Assembly: GCA_009763385.1 (NCBI GenBank)
Contig: CM019822.1
Location: 24,856,842 to 24,920,841 of the forward strand
Reading direction: 5' to 3'
Source of the DNA: Coix lacryma-jobi var. lacryma-jobi
Lineage: Eukaryota > Streptophyta > Magnoliopsida > Poales > Poaceae
DNA: 64,000 nucleotides
The notes under the pieces are model-generated. The model saw nothing but the letters and a program-made list of their open reading frames with translations, was not told the DNA's origin and ran no database searches. This document shows, one piece after another, positions 9,030-20,035 of this stretch (its first letter is position 1; each line of letters begins with the position of its first letter). The position numbers and the translations under genes were made by a program.

Positions 9030-12000
9030 TGTAACAACCTGGAGAAAACCCATAACCCAAAAATCACAGCTTTCAAAAACTTTTTGAAAATAACCCAAGC
9101 TTGGTGAGTGCCATGTAGGAAACCCTACCTAGATGCATAGGTAACACCCATATAGAGGTAAAAGCATATGCATTGTTTTATAATTTGTGATTTGGATCTT
9201 ATCATCTTATGTGTGTTATACTAAGTAAAACTCTATAAGGACTATGATCCAAATCCCAACATGCTGACACAAAGTAACCTCGGTACATGATGCCCTAAAA
9301 ACCTAACCAGCCCCTAGAGGCCCAAGTGGGTCCCACACAAGCTCACGCACGCACCCTTGGCTTATATGCAAGATGGAGAAATGGAAAAAGGGAGAAAAAC
9401 CAGAAACAAGATGGAGAAGGAAGAGGCCCAAGCCGGCCCGACCGGCCTCGTCAGCTAACCCCTGCGCACGGCCCACACGCACTCCCCATGGCCCAACCGT
9501 GCGCGCGAGCTCGTCCAGGCCGCGCCGCCGCAGCACCGCCAGCCCAGCTCGCAGCCGCGCGCAGCTCGCGCCCCGCGACCCGAGCGCACGCGCGCGCGCT
9601 CGCCCCACGCCGTGCGGCCCATCGCCGCGCCAGCCCAACAGTGCGCGCGCTCCCGCCCCCCTCTCTCACAAACCGACTGACGGGTGGCCCCGCTGACCCC
9701 ACCTATTATCCCCTACCATTTCCCCCTCCTCTGCTTTTTCCCCCGCGCCAAAGCAGAGTCCCCGCTCCGCCGGAGCGAATCCGAGGCAACGCCTAGCATC
9801 ACCGCCGTCCGCCTCCAAGCCATTGCGAGGGGAGCACGCGGATGAGTGCCACGTCCACACCAAGCCCCGGCCCCCTCCACCGGATAGGCACGGCCGCGCC
9901 GCTGACGCCACAGCCGTGGCCCGCGCCGCTGACGCCATGGCGTCCACCTTTGACCGGCCGCCGCCGCAATTGGGAGCACCAGCCCGCTCTCCCGCTCGCA
10001 CCTGCCCCTGAACCCTAACCCTAAGGCCCTAATCGCCCTACACGTACCCCTCCACTGTTCCCCGCCATCCACTACTAAGCCATGGCCGCCGAGCGGCTAT
10101 AAAACGCCGCGCTGCGAGCCCGAGCCACACCTAGCCCGCCGCCGCCTCTGGTGGCAATCCACAAACCACGGGACGCGAAGGGAGGAGGAGGAGGACGAGG
10201 AAGGAAGGAAGGAGGAGGAGACTGAGCCGCCGGTGTCGCCAACCCCCCCCCCCCTCGCTCGACGCTGTCGGAGCGGAGGACGATGCCCCGAACGGCTACA
10301 CCGACGTTGCGGCTCATCCTGCACTGCTCCGACTCGACACGGCCACGCCTCGCCACTGCACCGCCACCCTAGCGACCACGAGCCCCACGGTGAGTGCCGC
10401 CTTCCTATGTTCACCGAGCACGCGTCCGCCATGGCCACCCAGGGGCGCCGCCGCGTTCTTCCCCATTGGGAGGGGCAAGGCGTCGCCCAAACCAAGCACC
10501 GCGCCGCGCCACACGCACCGCACACGTAGAGCAGGCAACGGTGGCGAAGCCGAGCCGCACGGGCTCGGGAACGCCCGAACGAACGCCACGCCGAGCACGC
10601 TTGCCATGGCCAGTGCACGGCCATGGCGAAGCCGTTCCGGTCGACACCATTCCCCCCTCAGCCGGTAAGAGCTAGCTGACCAACCTCACCTCGGCACAGC
10701 GCACCTAGCCGCACTCTTGGGCACACCCCGAGTCCTTCTGGGAGCCTTGACCACGGGAGCCGAGAACCACCGGAGCACCGCCGCGCCCGTGTACGAGGAG
10801 AAGGGAGGGGAAAGAAAGAGGAAAGAACGGGAGAAAAGAGGGAGGGCCGGCGCGTGCACCCAGTGCGCAAGAGCCGGAGAGAAGAAAAAGAGGGTGGACG
10901 CGGTCCACCGCAGACCGTGACCGCGGTCCATGGACCGACACGGGGAGTTCACCACGGACCGCGCCCACTACACCCCCGGCTGTCCACAGGCCCGGTTTAG
11001 GCCCAAAGCGCCACGTGGTCTCACTCACAGGCCGACACGTGTCCGGGCCGGCCCGGCCCAGACCGGCCCAAATCCAGCCCGTATCCGGCCCGCCAAAACC
11101 CAGTCACGGCCCGGTCAGCGTTGACCGTTGATCGGTCAACGGTGACTGACACCCGGTCCCACTTGTCAGCCTCACAGAGCCCTGGACCAACCAGAAGGTG
11201 CCAAGTGTCACGGCCAGGACGCGCCACGTGTCAGCAGAAGGGATTTTTGGATCTTTTCTTTTTCAGAAAAGATTTCAAACTTAGAAAATTCATAAGAAAT
11301 CCATACGGTCTCAGAAAAATACGAAACCAGTTTCTAAATTTTTCTAAAAATAAGCACTACGTCATAGGCCTATGTTTGAGTGAATTTGGATCTTTTAGAT
11401 TTCTATTACTTCTTTGTAAATATCTATAGGAGTCGCTTATTGCGACGTTACGTCTCGTTTTTCAGCCCCGGAGGAGCAGGACCCTGAGGAGGACGACTAC
11501 GAGTACCAGGAGGAGCTCGGAGACGACAATTTCGAAGGTGCCACAGCCCATCCAACCTCGTAGAACCTATTAGACATGCAATAATGTAGATGCTAGCGCT
11601 TTACATTCTGAAATTGAACTGTGATAGGATGCATGATAGATTGCTTGTGAAGCCATTACCTTGTCGCAACCTTTCCCCTGCACACCCGCTTATAGGTTAG
11701 ATACCGCTTATTCACGCATGATACTTGCTTCTTCTACGCATTATATCTGTGATGTGATGCTTGTGATGATGCTTGTGCTTGGCTAAGGCACGTGGTGCCA
11801 TAACAACGGAATGGTATATGGGGATATCTTGGCGTGAGTCTTGGGTGCGTGTGGGTGAGGGTTGAGTCGATCGGACAGGATCTACGACGAGTCCGGTGAC
11901 GAGTCTTGCCGAGGGAATGTGACCTGGGCATTCCCTGGGGAGTACCTATGGCGGGTACATTGTGATCTAAGAAGAGGTCCTGGGGAGGAGTGATCTGTGT

Positions 12001-13212
12001 GGGACGAATCCCCGGGACGGAGGTGCTGTGTCAGCACGGGGGCGACGGAAGCCCCGAGGAGGAGATGTCCTGTCCGGTCCTTAGGACTGATTATGCTGGG
12101 GTGATCAGACCATAGTACCTTCGTGCGCACCACTTGTTCTTGTATGGGCACAGAACCGTTCCTACCCCTGGGCGAAACGATGTCATTACTGCTAGGCTGA
12201 AAGGTGATAAGTGTAGGGAGGTAAGGGCTGGATACCCACACCCTCTTAAGACAACGTGGTGTTTTATTTAGTACGCCAGGATCCACGTCTCACAGTCTCA
12301 GCGTTACGGTGGTTTTCCACCGGGGTGCCCCAGGGCTGAGTGGTAGGATGGCATCGTTGCGGATTAGGGGGAAGTTCAGAATCAGCCTAGGCGAGCGCGA
12401 TCGTCGATGATGGCTAACCTGTGGTTCCAGGCGTACACGCTCTGCAGAGTCGATCGATTTATACGTATAGCCGTGTCCACGGTCATGGACAACACTATGG
12501 TGCTCAGTTTCCCTCGGACTAGTGAGAGGTGTTCTTTCTCTTCTCTTCCCCTGGGATGATAGGTCTGGCTTGGCCGTTGAGGCAAGGTGCGAGAGGGAGT
12601 CGCCCTTGCCGCCTAGAGAGTGTGAGAGTGTGTGGTGAGATGTGTGTGGATGGATGGTCTGGATGGGACATCCGGGAAGGTGATCGGGCGGCCGATCACG
12701 TGACTGGATGATGGAATTAAAACTTGACTACTTATATATACCTTTAAGATGACTAAATGCATAGGAAGACTACAGCCCAAGTAGGTTCTTTTGCTCTACC
12801 CTTGCATCCACCTACCACATAGCAAATTTAAGCATAGGATGACAAAGTGTGGCCAGTACAAATCGTACTGAAAATTTGGTTAACAGGTGTTGAGCCCGAG
12901 TATGACTACGAGGGCGATGGATGGGAGAACTAGGGGGCCTTGTTCTACGCTCAAGTCGGAGGAGTCGACAAGTCTACCACCGAGATCGTGCCTTCTGATG
13001 CTGTTCTGGATGTCTTGTGATGTTTGAATTCCGCCAAGTGGCGATGTAATAATAAGTAAACCCTGCTATTTGTACTCTTAAACAGGGATTCGATGTATGC
13101 ACTTTGGTTATCAACTGAATTTCCATGATAATGTGATGGCATGATCTTCGGAGACTGTCGCATTGTTGCTGTATCTGTGGATTTCCCTTCGAGGAAATCG
13201 TGGTACGTTTCA
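9030..13212 (+). mobile_element. Solo LTR, probably Gypsy-type, 4183 bp
   Basis: It begins TGTAACAACC, ends GTTTCA, and is flanked by CTCCA on both sides (9025-9029 and 13213-13217). Removing it restores the exon of the C48 gene. No gag, pol, primer-binding site or polypurine tract is seen inside, so this is a solo LTR. From 9290 to 11230 it is GC-rich with gene-leader character; the rest is moderate GC. Two short tracts with splice-like borders encode an acidic peptide (see next entry). The superfamily is inferred from the TGTAACA end and size only. Confidence 0.85.
10389..12933 (+). other. Splice-bordered acidic mini-ORF in the solo LTR
   Basis: A donor-like CACG/GTGAGT lies at 10389/10390. 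An exon-like tract 11466-11537 is preceded by a T-rich TTTTTCAG and followed by GAAG/GTGCC; it encodes about 24 residues, mostly Glu, Asp, Gln and Tyr. A second tract, 12887-12933, follows TTAACAG and encodes 15 residues ending YEGDGWEN and a TAG stop (12931-12933). The two tracts join in frame. The open frame upstream of the first donor matches the phase, but no convincing ATG was found. Expression and function are unknown; the structure is inferred. Confidence 0.35.
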
Positions 13213-13602
13213 CTCCAGTTCCTGAGCTTCTCGAATTTCTCGCTGATCGCGAGATCGCTGTCCTCGTTGAAGAAAGTCCCTCCGGCTAGCACGCACGAGT
13301 CCATGATGAACTTGCAGATATCGGCGATCGTTTGGGTGATGTTCTTGTCGTCGAACTTTTCTTTCTGCCACCACTTCCTTCCATTCTTGAGCTGCCGCCA
13401 GCTTAGGTTGAACTTGCTGCAAGCTCTGAGGTACTCGCAAGCGAAGTAGCCACATAGTACGGTGCCGGGGGGGTTGCTTGGCACACTACACGATAGAGAA
13501 CACAAGACAATAAGAACCTATCCATAGGATGCACGATGTAGTAGCACATACGACGTTTCATACGTACCGGGAACTCACGCCTGATTTTCAGCCTCTTCCC
13601 GT

Positions 13603-15706
13603 TGAAAGGTCCTAATTGGCTAGAGGGGGGTGAATAGCCTAAATAAAAATTCTACAAACTCACTAGAGCAAAGTATTAGTATTACAAAAGGCGAAAATGC
13701 GGTTTGGTCTAGCTCTAAATGTTAGGCAAGCCACCTATTTGCAATTCTAGTAATTTAATATCTCTATGGCACACAAGCTATGTCTCTACTTTATCTAGTT
13801 AGAGAGCTAACAAGATAAATAAATTGCTTCAATACTATGTCACTACTTTTATACTAGTGAGCAATCTAGAGAGCAAAATAAAACAACTAAAAATGCTTAG
13901 TTACTCTACTTGCAAAATATTATTACTACTACACAAGATATATAAATAGCAAGTATGAAGAAGAGATAATTAATTTCAATACCAACGGCGAAGAGTAGTG
14001 GATGATGCCAATCACCAAATAATTAATTCCAACAATAAATATTTCAATCAAACCAATTCTCCAGGAGACAAGATATGACACAATTAATTTTTCTCCCGAG
14101 GTTCACTTGCTTGCTGGCAAGCTAGTCCCCGTTGTGTCCCTCTACACCATGTGGTTCGGTGGCTAATCGGTATCACACACCGAGCCTCTCAATAGGCGCC
14201 ACAAGAACCTACCAATGGAGAGAAGTTGAATGACACGAGCATTCCACTAGAGTTGGAATTTGGCACTCCGCCGGGGAACCACAACAACCCCTCACAAATA
14301 TCTCCTTGATTGGGGGTGGACACAATCACCAAATCCCCTCACCAATCAATCCAATCACCATGAACCGTCTAGGTGACGGCAATCACCAAGAGTAATAAGA
14401 AATCCACAATTGCAATAATCACCTAGTGCCACAAGAATATGCAATCTCAAATGCACCTAGGGTTTCCCTCAAAATCCTCTCTGAAAATTAGCACTGGGCT
14501 GAGAATGGAGAGGAGAGGGAGGTGGATCTCTTTCAGTTCTCTAGATCGACGCTAGAGCACCCAAACTCTCACAGGAATCGAGCTCAAATCACTGGGAGTG
14601 AGAGTGAGGAAGAAGGAGAGTTGTTTGTGTTCGTATGAGCGTAAAGAAAAATAGAGACCCAGTCCCAACCAGGGAGATGAGGACCGAGCCTTGTCTCCAG
14701 CCACGCACCCGCACAGACGCTCCCAACGGGTAACTAGGCGGGCCCTACGCGCCGCACACAGCAACGGGCAAGAGTGTCCAGCAAACCTTGACTGCAAGCA
14801 GAAGCAGCAGCGAATGGCTCTCCCATTTTTTTTCAGCAGACTAGACCCTATGCTACTCCTTCTAAAAAAAGAAGGAAGCTTTCTGGAAGAAGCCTTTTCC
14901 CTTGGTCAAGGCTGCATGCAAGCGTGCTGAGTCTGTTAAAAAAGAACGTCCATGCACTCTTGTCCTCTCTTTGGCTTTGAACATGCATGCAAGCAGGGAC
15001 CACAACAGACAAGACAAGAGCAGCACTCCTCTCAACAGTGGGAATGGACCAGTTTGAGAGCTAAAACGGACGAGTCCAAAACCTCCAAACGGACCAGTCT
15101 GTTCTCTCTCTATCATAGCAAAAACGGACCAGTCCAAAAACCAAAACGGACCCGTTCGAACTCCATTTTTGCAGCTACTTTTAACTGGACAGCAAGCTGA
15201 AACAAACTAGCACCTTTTCGAGCCTTCTCAACAACTAACTTCAACACAACGTTCCAAAATAAATTGGAAACTAAAGTTAGCGTTTTCATAAAAAAAAAAT
15301 TTCAGGCTTCCTCAAGCATCTCACCACATCACTAGGCGCACTAAAAAGGATGCAAATAAGACTCACATTTAGTGGCACTAGATAACCATTGCAATCAAAG
15401 ATTTCTCCCCTTTATAGTACGGTTATCTAATCTTAAACCCGGTCACACTCTCTATAGTGTCTTGACCGGCAAAATAAATATCCTATTTTTATACCTTTGC
15501 CTTGAGTCCATAGGATTTTATTTTTCTCTTTATTCTTTTCAAAGACGGAGCACGCATATATCATCTTTTTATTCACCTCCATCACCATGACAATTCTCTA
15601 GCTCCATCACTTGGTGTGTACCAACCTATCTCATACCACAACACTCATTGCAATAGTTAGTACACATAGGTGTCATCAATTATCCAAAACCAAACTAGAG
15701 CTTTCA
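13603..15706 (-). repeat. 3' LTR of copia B
   Basis: The 2104-bp LTR starts TGAAAGCTCTAG and ends GGACCTTTCA on the minus strand. It is nearly identical to the 5' LTR except for a 654-bp segment (14014-14667) present only here, so this is the complete LTR form. Confidence 0.95.
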
Positions 15707-15720
15707 ATCTCCCCCTTTTT
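15707..15720 (-). other. Polypurine tract of copia B
   Basis: The minus strand reads AAAAAGGGGGAGAT and touches the 3' LTR, the position from which plus-strand DNA synthesis is primed. Confidence 0.88.
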
Positions 15721-16822
15721 GGTAATTGATGACAACCATCACAAAGATATGAAATGAATTTAATTTGTGAACTTGAGATGTTTGCCCATGCATTTAGATC
15801 ATGAATAAGAGATGGACAAGCATTTCAAATTCTGTTTTAATAGTACTAGCTCCCCCTGCACATGTGATATATGAGTTTGGTATAATTGTTCATATATGCA
15901 TAGATAGGAATTGTGGGTGAGCTACTACTATCAAATGATGCTAAAGTATATAGAATGGACCTTTGAAGCGTGATACCATCGGAGTTGCGAATATATACCA
16001 TCTTTAGCACCATAGATAACTAGACATACATCAAAAACTCAAGTACCCCGTGAGATCAACATTACAAGTAAAGAAAGCACTTGATTCACTTGAAAGCATG
16101 AAAGTCTAGTTACCAACCTATGCATACTAGTATTTCAATCACCATGCAATTTGTAGTACTAGCATACACTAATCAAGCATGTAGATGAATTTAAAGTTTA
16201 CAATGCACCATTTCATATGAATATGCACATACAAATGCAAACAACTTATTTATGAGCTTGCTCCCCCTATTTGTGTGCTTCAAATTTTAACTTTTAATTT
16301 ATCCCATCCCTTTTCATTAGCATATCTATCTTTGTGACTTATTTCTCCCCCTTTGTCAACAATTGCTCAAAAAGGCTCATTTCAGTTGGAGAGAAATACC
16401 ACGTAGGAATATCAAGTTCATTTGATTTGGAAAGAAAGTTATTTCACATTGGTTCAATCTAGATCACTTGCCTAGAATATGTAACTAGGTTTGATCCAAG
16501 GGCAAGCTTTCATCACACCTCGCAAGTAGGAGGGATATCTTGACCATGTTAAGTTACACATCTTGAGCTCATATTCTAGATTCAACACTAGGTTTGTAAG
16601 CCCACAAACATGTCATATGCCACCACTAGATCATGGAAACATAGAAGACAATAGTGTTAACATATATACATCAAATTCATTTTGTTTTCATGAATGATCC
16701 TAAATTATCACTTGTATGTCTATATGCACTAAACATGTCCTTACAAGTGTATGAATGCTATGTCAACCAACTTTACCTTAGGTTGTCGAAGGAGAGGCAT
16801 GTCATATATGTGTGGGGTGTGC
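15721..16822 (-). other. Copia B region between pol and 3' LTR, extra polypurine tracts
   Basis: No reading frame is supported. Three further polypurine-like tracts occur on the minus strand near 15850 (CAGGGGGAGC), 16261 (ATAGGGGGAGC) and 16347 (AAAGGGGGAGA). Multiplied polypurine tracts before the 3' LTR are a recognised Sirevirus feature. Confidence 0.65.
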
Positions 16823-19800
16823 TCAACCCATATTGGAGGAATCAAGAATGTTCAATTCATTTCTCAACTTGCAAAATCTCTTCTCATCAAGTGGCTTAGT
16901 GAATATGTCCGCTAGTTGATCATCGGTGCCAACACTCTCAATTGATATATCCCCTTTTTGTTGGTGATCTCTAATAAAATGATGTCTAATGTCAATGTGC
17001 TTGGTTCTAGAATGTTGAACCGGGTTGTTTGTAAGCTTGATTGCACTTTCATTATCACATAGCAATGGCACTTCCTTGAATTTTATCCCAAAATCATCCA
17101 AAGTAGCTTTCATCCACGACAATTGAGCACAACAACTACCAGCACTAATATATTCGGCCTCGGCGGTAGAGAGTGCCACACTATTTTGCTTCTTTGATGA
17201 CCATGACACAAGTGATCTTCCAAGTAATTGACATGTGCCACTAGTGCTCTTTCTATCCACTTTGCAACCCGCATAGTCGGAGTCCGAATATCCAATTAAT
17301 TCAAAGTTTGACTCCTTGGGATACCACAATCCAACATTTTGTGTATGCTTCAAGTACCTCAAAATTCTCTTTGTAGCCTTCAAATGACTTTCTCTTGGAG
17401 AGGCTTGAAATCTTGCACACATGCACACACTAAACATGACATCCGGTCTAGAAGCGGTAACATATAGCAAACTTCCAATCATAGACCGATAGAGCTTTTG
17501 ATCAACCATGTTGCCACTTGCATCACTATCTAAATGACCATTGGTGCCCATAGGTGTACTAATTGATTTAGCATCTTGCAAGCCAAATTTCTTTATCATG
17601 TCCCTTATGTACTTCCCTTGACTAATAAATGTCCCATTTGCTTGATTTGAAGACCAAGGAAGTAGCTAAGTTCTCCAATCATAGACATTTCAAATTCATT
17701 TGCCATCATTTTCCCAAATTCTTCACAAAAATCTTGATTTGTTGAGCCAAATATGATATCATCAACATAGATTTGCAAGACAAACAAATCACTTCCAATC
17801 TTTTTAGTGAAGAGAGTAGTGTCTACCTTTCCCATTTTGAACCCTTTAGAGAGCAAGAAATCTCTCAATCTCTCATATCATGCCCTAGGTGCTTGCTTTA
17901 AGCCATACAAGGCTTTCTTCAACTTGTAAACATGGTTGGGCTTCTTCTCATTTTCAAAACCGGTAGGTTGTTCAACATACACTAGCTCATTTATGTAGCC
18001 ATTTAAGAATGCACTCTTCACATCCATTTGATAGAGCTTGATGTTGTGGGCACAAGCATAGGCTAATAGGATTCTAATTGCCTCTAATCTTGCAACCGGT
18101 GCATAAGTCTCACCAAAGTCAAGACCCTCAATTTGAGTGTAACCTTGAGCAACTAGTCTTGATTTGTTTCTCACAACTATGCCATCTTGATCTTGCTTGT
18201 TTCTAAACACCCACTTGGTACCTATCACATTATGATTCTTTGGTCTTTCTACCAATTCCCATACTTGGTTCCTTGTGAAATTATTTAATTCTTCATGCAT
18301 TGCATTTATCCAATCAACATCTTCCAAAGCTTCATATATTCTTGTAGGCTCAATGGATGATACAAATGAATAATGTTCACAAAAAGATGCCAATCTTGAT
18401 CTTGTTTGCACACCACTTGTAATATCACCAATTACACGGTCTAGGGGATGATCTCTTGCAATATGAGTGGGTTGGAGCACTTGAACTTGTTGACTCGCAT
18501 TAGTTTGCACATTGGATTGAAGCATTTTAGATGAACTAGCACCATCATCTTTTTGATCTTGCACTAGAGAACCACTAGTTTGCATAATAGGAGAGGAGAG
18601 CACTTGATCTTTGTTATCTTGAATATCAATCACTTGCTTTGGCCTAATATCACCAATGTACATGTTCTTCATAGCATTCACTAATTGAGATCCTCTCACA
18701 TCATCAAGATTTTCTTCTTGTTCTTGTGACCCCATTGGTTTCATCAAATTCCACATCATGAACTTCTTCCAATTGACCACTTCCCAAGTTCCATACTCTA
18801 TATGCTTTACTAGTTGTAGAATAACCAAGCAAGAAACCTTCATCATACTTCTTCTCAAATTTGCTCAATCTAGTGCCCTTCTTGAGAATATAGCATTTGC
18901 AACCAAAAACCCGAAAGTATGCAATATTGGGTTTTCTTCCATTCAAGAGTTCATATGGGGTCATTTCCAACATAGGATGGCAATAGAGTCTATTGATGTA
19001 GTAGCAAGCTGTGTTGATTGCTTCGACCCAAAAAGAATGACTAACATCATATTCACTCAACATTGATCTAGCCATATCAATAAGAGTTCTATTCTTCCTC
19101 TCTACCAAGCCATTGGATTGAGGTGTGTACTTGGGAGAAAATTGATGTTTAATGCCATATTCATCACATAATTCATCAACTCTAGTGTTCTTGAATTCAC
19201 TGCCATTGTCACTTCTAACTCTCTTGATAGTTGTTTCAAATTCATTGCAAACTCTCTTGACAAAAGATTTGAAAGTTGAATATGCATCACTTTTATCACT
19301 AAGAAAGAACACCCAAGTATATCTAGTGAAATCATCCACAATGACAAATCCATATTTGTTGCCTCCAATACTTGTGTAAGTAGTTGGTCCAAACAAGTCC
19401 ATATGCAACAATTCAAATGCCTTACAAGTACTCATGATGCTCTTTTTAGGATGAGTGTTTCCAACTTGTTTGCCAGCTTGACATGCACTACATAACTTGT
19501 CTTTTTCAAATTCAACATCTTTCAAGCCTCTAACCAAGTTATGCTTCACTAGCTTGTTTAAGTGTTTCATGCCAACATGACCAAGCCTTCTATGCCAAAG
19601 CCAACCCATACTAGATTTAGTGAGCAAGCATGTTGATAATTGAGTTTCACTAGCACCAAAATCAACCAGGTAGAGGTTCTCATATCTAAAGCCTTTGAAT
19701 ATCAAGTTAGAACCATCTACACTTATGATCTCTACATCATCAACACCAAATATGCATTTGAAACCAAGATCACAAAGTTGAGCTACTGACAATAGATTGA

Positions 19801-20023
19801 AGTTCAAGCTCTCTACTAGTAGCACATTTGAAATACTCATGTCATTTGATATTGAAATCTTACCAAGCCCCTTTACATTGCCTTTGCTATTATCACCAAA
19901 AGTGATAGAATCATAGTCATTGCCACTTGATGAGAGAGAGTTGAACATTTTACTGTCACCGGTCATGTGTTGAGAGCACCCACTATCAAGAACCCAATGC
20001 CTTCCTCCAGCTTTGTAATTGAC
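16823..20023 (-). pseudogene. Copia B pol (protease, integrase, reverse transcriptase, RNase H), broken
   Basis: Domains in order on the minus strand: aspartic protease with DSGC just after 20023; GAG-pre-integrase zinc motif (HRRLGHVG ... CSACQAGK); integrase core with its Asp/Asp and Glu region (VERKNR); RVT_2 reverse transcriptase with YVDD at 17758-17769; copia RNase H with SDSDYAGC, AEAEYI and DNESAIKL; stop at 16823. Three lesions interrupt it: one extra base in a C4 run (18730-18733), an in-frame TGA at 17878-17880 at a position where copia C has Trp, and one missing base near 17637-17639. The frame begins right after a splice-acceptor-like TTTTGTAG. The product is non-functional as it stands. 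Confidence 0.93.
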
Positions 20024-20035
20024 CTACAAAACAAT

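Noticed and set aside
10011..10025. Short AACCCTAACCCTAA run as a telomere repeat
   Set aside because: Only two units; common by chance in GC-rich leaders, unlike the 470-bp block at 57919.
9303..11028. Several overlapping GC-rich open frames on both strands
   Set aside because: They are compositional frames in the GC-rich leader-like part of the solo LTR; none has a domain or preferred strand.
12951..13505. A 184-residue minus-strand open frame running through the solo LTR border
   Set aside because: The right part is the real C48 exon, but left of 13213 the frame reads into the solo LTR by chance; the true exon continues at 9029.
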